Assembly: GCA_902794035.1 (NCBI GenBank)
Contig: CADBFN010000020.1
Coordinates: 1 to 37,399, forward strand
Source of the DNA: an uncultured bacterium
Lineage (GTDB): Bacteria > Cyanobacteriota > Vampirovibrionia > Gastranaerophilales > Gastranaerophilaceae
Direction of reading: 5' to 3'
Length of the DNA: 37,399 nucleotides
Shown: piece by piece, positions 32,652 through 37,399 of the stretch
How the letters are laid out: each line of letters starts with the position of its first letter
Position numbering within the stretch: the first letter of the stretch is position 1
Program-made: the position numbers and the translations under genes
Notes under the pieces: generated by a model
What the model was told of the DNA's origin: nothing
The model's input: the letters and a program-made list of their open reading frames with translations, nothing else
Database searches by the model: none

Positions 32652-33749
32652 ATGAATAGATACATTTGGCAAAACTCTGAATTTCCTAATTTTACTTACA
32701 ATAAAGACATTATTATGCCGTTATTATCCTCTGTAAGATTAAAACAGGGAATATTGTTAGGTAAAATGCAGTCTATTGGTTTTGAGAACAGTCAAAAAGC
32801 AAAACTAAATATTTTAACAGAAGATGTTATAAAATCGAGTGAAATAGAAGGATTAAAGTTAAATGTAGAGCAAGTTCGTTCATCTATTGCTAAAAGATTA
32901 GGATTAGATATCGGCGGAGATATTTATATTGAACGTGATGTTCAGGGTGTTGTTGATATGATGTTAGATGCAACAATTAACTATGATAAACCCATAAGTG
33001 AAGATAGATTATTCGGTTGGCAATCTGCAATGTTTCCAAGTGGCAGGAGTGGTTTATACAGAATTAAAGTCGGGGAATACAGAGATGATGCAAATGGGAA
33101 AATGCAGGTTGTTTCAGGGGCATTAGGACATGAAAAAGTACATTACGAAGCTCCGAATGCTGATATTGTGCCACAAGAAATGAATAAATTAATAGATTAC
33201 ATAAATAATGACACAGGTACAGATTTAGTAATAAAAGCAGGGATTGTTCATTTATGGTTTGTTATAATACACCCGTTTGAGGATGGAAACGGAAGAATTG
33301 CAAGAGCTTTAACTGATATGTTACTTGCAAGGAGTGAAAAAACATCTGATAGGTTTTATTCAATGTCATCTCAAATAAAAAAAGTCAGAAAATCATATTA
33401 TGACATTTTACAGATTACACAAACTGATTCTGTTGATATAACTCTATGGTTAAAATGGTTTTTGGAAAATTTGATTATTGCTATTGAAAATTCGGATGAA
33501 CTATTGAATGATATTTTGAAACGAGCTGAATTTTGGGAAAAGAACAAAACACAAACATTTAACGAAAGGCAAATTAAAGTTTTAACAAAACTATTGGATA
33601 ACTTTGAAGGAAATTTAACTGCTAAAAAATGGGCAAAAATTTGTAATTGTTCACACGATACTGCAAACAGAGATTTAACTGATTTGGTAAATAAAAATAT
33701 TTTACACAAGCAAGGTGAAGCAAGAGCAACACACTATGTATTTGATTGA
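32652..33749 (+). CDS. Class II Fic protein (AMPylase) with C-terminal winged helix
   Basis: Fic enzymes transfer AMP or related groups to hydroxyl side chains of target proteins. The active motif HPFEDGNGRIAR is at residues 207-218. The self-inhibitory helix motif S-x-x-x-E-G is at 62-67 (SSEIEG) at the N-terminus, defining class II, so no separate antitoxin is needed. The DUF4172-like N-domain (IWQNSEFPNFTY) and the flap QVVSGALGHEKVHYEAP are present. The last 70 residues (LTAKKWAKICNCSHDTANRD, LVNKNILHKQGEARATHYVF) are a winged helix. Length 365 is typical. It lies last before attR in the element with an elaborate operator upstream, in keeping with a regulated toxin or defence role. Confidence 0.92.
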   Translation: MNRYIWQNSEFPNFTYNKDIIMPLLSSVRLKQGILLGKMQSIGFENSQKAKLNILTEDVIKSSEIEGLKLNVEQVRSSIAKRLGLDIGGDIYIERDVQGVVDMMLDATINYDKPISEDRLFGWQSAMFPSGRSGLYRIKVGEYRDDANGKMQVVSGALGHEKVHYEAPNADIVPQEMNKLIDYINNDTGTDLVIKAGIVHLWFVIIHPFEDGNGRIARALTDMLLARSEKTSDRFYSMSSQIKKVRKSYYDILQITQTDSVDITLWLKWFLENLIIAIENSDELLNDILKRAEFWEKNKTQTFNERQIKVLTKLLDNFEGNLTAKKWAKICNCSHDTANRDLTDLVNKNILHKQGEARATHYVFD

Positions 33750-33758
33750 TTTACTTTC

Positions 33759-33797
33759 TATTCCGAAAAAGTCAAAAATTTTAAAGTTTTCGGAATA
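33759..33797 (+). terminator. Hairpin after the Fic gene
   Basis: TATTCCGAAAA (33759-33769) and TTTTCGGAATA (33787-33797) form a perfect 11-bp stem with a 17-base loop, nine bases after the Fic stop. No T-run follows on the plus strand, so termination is probable but not certain. Confidence 0.55.
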
Positions 33798-33884
33798 AAA
33801 ATGTTGAAAAATATAAATTTATTTTTTTTTATAACATTTTTAAGGATTTATTTGATGTTATTTGTAACTAAAAATTTTAATAGC

Positions 33885-33901
33885 AGTCACGCAACAGTCA
33901 C
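33885..33901. promoter_or_regulatory. Candidate right arm-type integrase sites
   Basis: AGTCAC occurs at 33885-33890 and 33896-33901 (contexts AGTCACGCAA and AGTCACGAAA), 114 bases inside attR and mirroring the pair inside attL. The rest of 33750-34014 has no supported gene. Confidence 0.45.
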
Positions 33902-34014
33902 GAAACTTATCAAAACAATTAACAGAGCTAAATTAATAAAAAGTAAAAGTGTTGATTTTATTGGATTTTATTAACTCAGTTAAATCTATTAACCCCGTAA
34001 AACAGGCTCTAGAG

Positions 34015-34066
34015 ACCCTTTCACGGTGTAGACAGCGATTCGAATTCGCTTGGGGGTACCATTTAA
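34015..34066. repeat. attR: 52-bp direct repeat, tRNA-Glu 3' fragment
   Basis: Identical to 22320-22371 but preceded by unrelated sequence, so no tRNA can form. It marks the right boundary of the integrated element. Confidence 0.95.
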
Positions 34067-34072
34067 AAATAT

Positions 34073-34092
34073 GAGGCTAAAGCCTCTTTTTT
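34073..34092 (+). terminator. Original tRNA-Glu terminator, now beyond attR
   Basis: GAGGCT-AA-AGCCTC followed by six Ts stands right after the tRNA fragment, in the position that the element's own terminator has at the left end. It supports the reconstruction of the empty site. Confidence 0.8.
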
Positions 34093-34221
34093 ATTGCCAA
34101 AAATTTGCCCCTGTTATATCAAATCTGCAAAATGTTTAATTTACAAATGAGTCTGCTAAACTAATATATTATTAATAATTGTGCTATAATCTCTTAGGAA
34201 GATTACAAGGAGATTATTAAA

Positions 34222-34818
34222 ATGACTCAGACTGATACAAAAACTGTTAAATTCGATCCCGGATTTGCACAACATACAACTATATTGTCAATAAGTTTAG
34301 AATATATATATGCAAAAATTAATTCTTTTAAAAATTTTGGTCAGAAAAAATCAAGTTTTAAATTCAATTACAACCAAATTAAAAGAATGGTTGAAAACAA
34401 TGTTGGCTTTTGTCTGGGGAGTCTTTTGTGGGCAGTTTATATAAAATCTTTAGGGAATTTTAATATAGAAGGGAATCCTTGCTTTGGAGATACTTTTGAC
34501 AAAGACGAAACCTGCGGCGAAATAGATTTTTCTATTGAATACTTTGAACATCTTACCAAAGACGCCAAATACTACCTCGGAGAAAAATACGAAACAAATC
34601 CGCTTTACATAAAGATTTTAAAATTATACAAAGAATTTTTACTTGAAAACAAAAATTTTGTAAATACAAAAACAACTAACGATATAGTTTTGCCAAAAGA
34701 TATAATTATACCGAATGAAGATGATTTAAAAACAATTCATTCTAAAATTGGAAATGTTATACAGTCAGGAAATCTTTTGGATTTAACAGAAGTCTTTTCT
34801 CTTGTATATAAAAAATAA
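34222..34818 (+). CDS. Cytosolic protein of unknown function
   Basis: This encodes 198 residues with AAGGAGAT upstream of the ATG. It is mixed helical, with a central CLGSLLWAVYIKSLGNF segment and a helical C-terminus. There is no signal peptide, metal site or known domain that I recognise. It is directly followed by nagZ, 34 bases away, and may be co-transcribed. It is the first gene of the host chromosome after attR. Confidence 0.7.
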   Translation: MTQTDTKTVKFDPGFAQHTTILSISLEYIYAKINSFKNFGQKKSSFKFNYNQIKRMVENNVGFCLGSLLWAVYIKSLGNFNIEGNPCFGDTFDKDETCGEIDFSIEYFEHLTKDAKYYLGEKYETNPLYIKILKLYKEFLLENKNFVNTKTTNDIVLPKDIIIPNEDDLKTIHSKIGNVIQSGNLLDLTEVFSLVYKK

Positions 34819-34852
34819 AATAACATTAAAACAATCTATCTGAGATAAAATT

Positions 34853-35821
34853 ATGGACTTAAAAACAAAACTTTATCAAATGTTTATATTAGGTTTGGAT
34901 GGCGGAGAATATAAAAACGCTCTAAACAAAGGACTTGGCGGGATTATATTTTTTACCAACGATATAAAATCAGAAATTCAGTTCAAAACACTTATTAAAG
35001 AAATTAAATCAGAGAGTTTAATCCCGCCGTTTTTATCAATTGATCAGGAAGGCGGCAGAGTTGAACGAACAGAAAATATTTACGGCGGTAAAAAATACTT
35101 ATCGGCAAAATTTGCATACGAAAAAGGGGAAGATTTTTTAAGAAATCAGACAGAAAATATTGCAAAAGAGCTGAAAGATTTCGGAATAAATTTAAACTTT
35201 GCACCATGCACAGATACAAACACAAACCCAAACAATCCGATAATAGGAGAACGTGCATTTTCATCAAATCCTGATGATGTTATTAAAGGATATGATATTG
35301 TTTCGGATATATACAGAAAAAACGGGATTATTCCATGTATCAAACACTACCCCGGACACGGAGATGCTAATAAAGACAGCCATCTGACCTTACCTGAAAT
35401 TAATTTATCTATAGATGAAATGGAAAAAACACATATAAAACCTTTTAAATATGCAGTAGATAACGGAGTTGAAATGATTATGGCAGCCCATCTGCACTGC
35501 ACATGTTTTGATAAAACTCAAATACCTTCGTCACTAAGCCAGAATGCAATATCATATTTAAGAAATAAATTAGGATTTGACGGAGTAATTATTTCTGATG
35601 ATATGATTATGAAGGGGGTATCTGATTTTGGACAAACTGAAGCCTGCATTATGGGAATAAAAGCTGGTTTAAATATGTTTATTTACAGGAACTCGGATTC
35701 ACAGATTATTAATACAATTGAAAACATATACAAAATAGCCCAAAATTCCACAGAAATAAGGCATAATATAGAATATTCCTTCGAAAAAATAACGCAATTA
35801 AAAATGAAAATGAATATTTGA
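34853..35821 (+). CDS. nagZ: Beta-N-acetylhexosaminidase, GH3 (NagZ)
   Basis: A glycoside hydrolase family 3 enzyme that removes N-acetylglucosamine from anhydromuropeptides in cell-wall recycling. The TIM barrel is complete at 322 residues: FLSIDQEGGRVER (about 61-73), KHYPGHGDANKDSHLTLP (about 163-180, with the catalytic Asp-His dyad of NagZ), and ISDDMIMKG (about 246-254, with the Asp nucleophile). There is no signal peptide, so it is cytosolic as in other NagZ. It lacks the C-terminal GH3 sandwich domain, also as in NagZ. No strong ribosome site is visible; the gene lies 34 bases after the unknown gene. Confidence 0.94.
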   Translation: MDLKTKLYQMFILGLDGGEYKNALNKGLGGIIFFTNDIKSEIQFKTLIKEIKSESLIPPFLSIDQEGGRVERTENIYGGKKYLSAKFAYEKGEDFLRNQTENIAKELKDFGINLNFAPCTDTNTNPNNPIIGERAFSSNPDDVIKGYDIVSDIYRKNGIIPCIKHYPGHGDANKDSHLTLPEINLSIDEMEKTHIKPFKYAVDNGVEMIMAAHLHCTCFDKTQIPSSLSQNAISYLRNKLGFDGVIISDDMIMKGVSDFGQTEACIMGIKAGLNMFIYRNSDSQIINTIENIYKIAQNSTEIRHNIEYSFEKITQLKMKMNI

Positions 35822-35920
35822 TTTGTAATATTTCTTAATATTTATCACAATAAAGTCAATTTTCGAAAACAAATAAACTTTATTAATTTATACAGGGGAT
35901 AAATATAGGGGAATAATATC

Positions 35921-36925
35921 ATGCTAGGTTCAGTACTAAAATTAGGCAGCCGTGCACTTAAATGTTTGCCGGAATTTATTTTTGGTGAAAGTGCACACGT
36001 TATAGGTAAAGCATATAAAGCAGCACCTAAGGGTTCTATATTTTCAAAAGCTAAAGTCGCCGGAAAAGCATTTGAAAGCCATGTAACAAAATTAAGTGCA
36101 ACAAAAGGCGGATTTTTAACCAGAATGTGGAAGAGCGCAAAAAGTTGCGTTAAATTTCCTTCAACAAGAGCGGGTATTCGCCTGGCAAGAATGACAGGAA
36201 AAAGCAAGATAATGGGAGGAATCAAGGGATTCTTCAAAGGCCTTGGAAAGAAAATGCCGTTTATTGGCGCAGCTTTGACAGTAGCATTTGAAATTCCAAG
36301 CATAATAAAAGGATACAAACAAGAAGGAATAGCAGGAGCATTAAAACAAGTTGCCGGAGCAGGTATTGAATTAGGCGGTATGGCAGCAGGTGCCGCAATA
36401 GGTTCTTGCATATGTCCAGGTATCGGCTCACTTATTGGCGGTGTTGTTGGTGCATTTGCCGGCTCTCTTGTAAGAAGTAAGGTTGCACCGCTAAAAGAAG
36501 ACGAAGAAGAACAAGTGCCGCAAGGAGAACAAGACACTCAACCGAGTGATACAACTTCAACTGATTCATCATCACCTTCAGACAGTTCAAGTTCAAGTTC
36601 ATCTTCAGGCCGCAGCACAAGCACAACAACAGGAAGTGATTCAACTTCAACATCAACTACAACAACACCGACTGCAACAGCTCCGACTGCAACCATCCCA
36701 AGCTTCAATCCATTCAATCCAACTATGACAAATCCGTTTGGAGCAGGAATAGGCTTCAACCCAATGATGGGTATGGGTATGAACTTCGGCTTTAACCCAA
36801 TGATGGGGATGGGTACAGGGATGTTCAATCCCGGAGCACAACTGGTAAACGGATTATTACAACCGGGAGAAAACATATTCCTTAAATACCCAATGGGACA
36901 AAAATTCCAATATGTCGGACCGTAA
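35921..36925 (+). CDS. Glycine-zipper protein with Ser/Thr-rich linker and Gly-Met-Asn repeats
   Basis: A 334-residue mosaic. The N-terminal half is basic and helical (about 1-110). It is followed by a long glycine-zipper/hydrophobic region (AGAGIELGGMAAGAAIGS, then GIGSLIGGVVGAFAGSLV, about 145-186) of the kind that inserts into membranes. Next comes an acidic and Ser/Thr-rich linker (about 190-260). The C-terminus has repeats of the form GFNPMMGMGM, ending in a conserved-looking LKYPMGQKFQYVGP. No signal peptide or enzyme motif is present. GGGGAA lies nine bases before the ATG. Such proteins could be membrane-active effectors, bacteriocin-like, or structural; I do not recognise the family. 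Confidence 0.75.
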   Translation: MLGSVLKLGSRALKCLPEFIFGESAHVIGKAYKAAPKGSIFSKAKVAGKAFESHVTKLSATKGGFLTRMWKSAKSCVKFPSTRAGIRLARMTGKSKIMGGIKGFFKGLGKKMPFIGAALTVAFEIPSIIKGYKQEGIAGALKQVAGAGIELGGMAAGAAIGSCICPGIGSLIGGVVGAFAGSLVRSKVAPLKEDEEEQVPQGEQDTQPSDTTSTDSSSPSDSSSSSSSSGRSTSTTTGSDSTSTSTTTTPTATAPTATIPSFNPFNPTMTNPFGAGIGFNPMMGMGMNFGFNPMMGMGTGMFNPGAQLVNGLLQPGENIFLKYPMGQKFQYVGP

Positions 36926-36948
36926 ATTAAATAACAAAATATAAAATA

Positions 36949-36980
36949 AAAAGCTCTAAATCAAAAGATTTAGAGCTTTT
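36949..36980. terminator. Bidirectional terminator after the glycine-zipper gene
   Basis: AAGCTCTAAATC-AAAA-GATTTAGAGCTT (36951-36978) is a perfect 12-bp stem with a tetraloop, with As on one side and Ts on the other. Confidence 0.9.
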
Positions 36981-36989
36981 AAGTATTAC

Positions 36990-37088
36990 AAAGAAAAGCC
37001 CGAGGGGATTTAGTTGGATAAAGATCCCTCGGGTTCATGTTAAAAGTCAATAATAAGTCTTTTTTATTTTCCCTTTCTTTTGCTCCCT
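36990..37088 (-). repeat. 99-bp module, inverted copy of 6342-6439, with terminator
   Basis: Reverse complement of the module behind the pseudopilin at 4997-6247, with one extra base in an A-run. It contains the same CCCGAGGG/CCCTCGGG terminator, here for the minus-strand gene ending at 37094. Copies are 30.6 kb apart in opposite orientation. Confidence 0.9.
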
Positions 37089-37093
37089 CTACC

Positions 37094-37399
37094 CTACTTC
37101 AGATCACCCACACAAACGGCCCTGAAGCTCGAACCGTAGCGGCGGCTGAGGTTGTACCTGCCCGAGCCCGAACTGTTGAAGTCCCGGCCGTACGCGCCGT
37201 AGGCGCTGCCCTCACGGCCTGACCACAAGTAGTACCAGGAGGAGCCTAAGCCTGAAAAGCTCTCAGGTAATTTGCTGAAATCTGGTGTGCCTGAGCAGTT
37301 TTTTGAACTGTCATCGCAGTTTGGATAGATAGTTTTAGATAATTCGTATAAATCATCCTCTGTTGGAAGGTTTTGTACTCCACCACACTTTTCTGCTGC
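37094..37399 (-). CDS. 3' end of a DUF1566/lectin-like-fold surface protein with a DGR-type variable region (partial)
   Basis: The 5' part lies beyond the window; 101 residues are visible. The block NLPTEDDLYELSKTIYPNC resembles the LPTxxELYEL motif of DUF1566/Lcl-type and FGE-like C-terminal domains carried by the pseudopilin-like proteins of this lineage. After SSWYYLWSG the codon use changes sharply. From codon 61 to 94 of the visible part, 23 of 34 codons end in C (AGC, GCC, TAC, GGC, GAC, TTC, AAC), while the preceding 55 codons are AT-biased like the rest of the genome. The protein ends RRYGSSFRAVCVGDLK, similar to the conserved ends after a variable region. This is the expected footprint of AAC-to-NNC adenine mutagenesis by a diversity-generating retroelement. 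No template repeat or reverse transcriptase is in the window. Confidence 0.6.
   Translation of the reverse strand, partial: AAEKCGGVQNLPTEDDLYELSKTIYPNCDDSSKNCSGTPDFSKLPESFSGLGSSWYYLWSGREGSAYGAYGRDFNSSGSGRYNLSRRYGSSFRAVCVGDLK

Larger units (their letters stand above)
22320..34066. mobile_element. 11.7-kb integrative element in tRNA-Glu
   Basis: An exact 52-bp direct repeat, the 3' half of tRNA-Glu plus eight flanking bases, occurs at both ends. The left copy completes a functional tRNA and the right copy is a tRNA fragment, the standard product of site-specific integration into a tRNA 3' end. Just inside the left end are an unknown cargo gene, a tyrosine integrase, an integrase arm-domain ORF, an excisionase-like HTH and a D5-type helicase, the replication/integration set of a phage-plasmid satellite or small integrative element. 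No capsid, portal, terminase, relaxase or conjugation gene is visible. The integrase has an in-frame TAG and the helicase is N-terminally short, so the element may be decaying. Accessory genes include exported proteins, a MIF homologue and a Fic enzyme. Confidence 0.9.

Noticed and set aside
33855-33974. 39-codon ORF with AAGGA upstream and a weak HTH-like sequence (SHATVTKLIKTINRA)
   Set aside because: It coincides with the paired AGTCAC motifs near attR and has no other support; may be a remnant of a winged-helix gene.
36538-36876. Long frames on both strands across the Ser/Thr-rich linker
   Set aside because: Low-complexity shadow frames of the glycine-zipper gene, which has the start signal and terminator.
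37037-37222. 61-residue plus-strand frame near the right edge
   Set aside because: It lies antisense to the GC-rich variable-region end and across its terminator; no ribosome site.

Overview
The window is AT-rich, gene-dense bacterial DNA. It most resembles a gut Vampirovibrionia (Melainabacteria, order Gastranaerophilales), the non-photosynthetic sisters of Cyanobacteria. Three things point there. There are several large pseudopilin-like proteins starting with a KKCFTLAELM-type leader. The tRNA-Glu looks like the cyanobacterial/plastid form, with a G1-U72 acceptor pair. Many secreted proteins match no common family. This placement is inference; no rRNA or marker phylogeny is visible.

Left chromosomal part (1-12.7 kb): housekeeping genes aspS, rqcH (ribosome rescue), rsmE (16S rRNA m3U methylation), cca (tRNA CCA end) and lipM (octanoyl transfer). 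Mixed with them are an XRE regulator facing a pseudopilin, a TPR protein, and a pair of tandem paralogous exported proteins. Palindromic and dispersed repeats fill the intergenic gaps at 267-514 and 6248-6560, and one sits in frame inside rsmE.

12.7-19.7 kb: four perfectly spaced 127-bp tandem repeats run straight into a tRNA with a CAU anticodon. Each unit starts with the tRNA's own 5' end and can fold as an RNA. Next comes a minus-strand redox/stress cluster read from a promoter with an operator-like palindrome: TetR, aldo/keto reductase, FMN reductase, SDR, membrane-anchored flavodoxin, a signal-peptide-bearing DXS-like TPP enzyme, and a rubrerythrin broken by an in-frame TGA.

19.8-22.4 kb: a papain-like secreted or cytosolic unknown, a stand-alone TOPRIM protein, and tRNA-Glu.

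22.3-34.1 kb: an 11.7-kb integrative element in the 3' end of tRNA-Glu. It is bounded by 52-bp direct repeats, and paired AGTCAC motifs lie inside each end as possible integrase arm sites. It carries an unrecognised cargo gene, a tyrosine integrase interrupted by an in-frame TAG, a stand-alone integrase arm-domain protein, an excisionase-like HTH, an N-terminally short SF3 helicase, several exported proteins, a scrambled pseudopilin/M23 peptidase junction, a MIF-family tautomerase, and a class II Fic enzyme behind a palindromic operator.

34.2-37.4 kb: chromosome resumes with an unknown protein, nagZ, and a glycine-zipper/Ser-Thr-rich protein. At the right edge is the 3' end of a gene whose last ~35 codons turn abruptly GC-rich and are dominated by NNC codons. 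This is the signature expected of a diversity-generating retroelement (DGR) variable region. Its 3' flank is a ~98-bp module that is repeated, inverted, 30.6 kb away behind the pseudopilin at 4997-6247.
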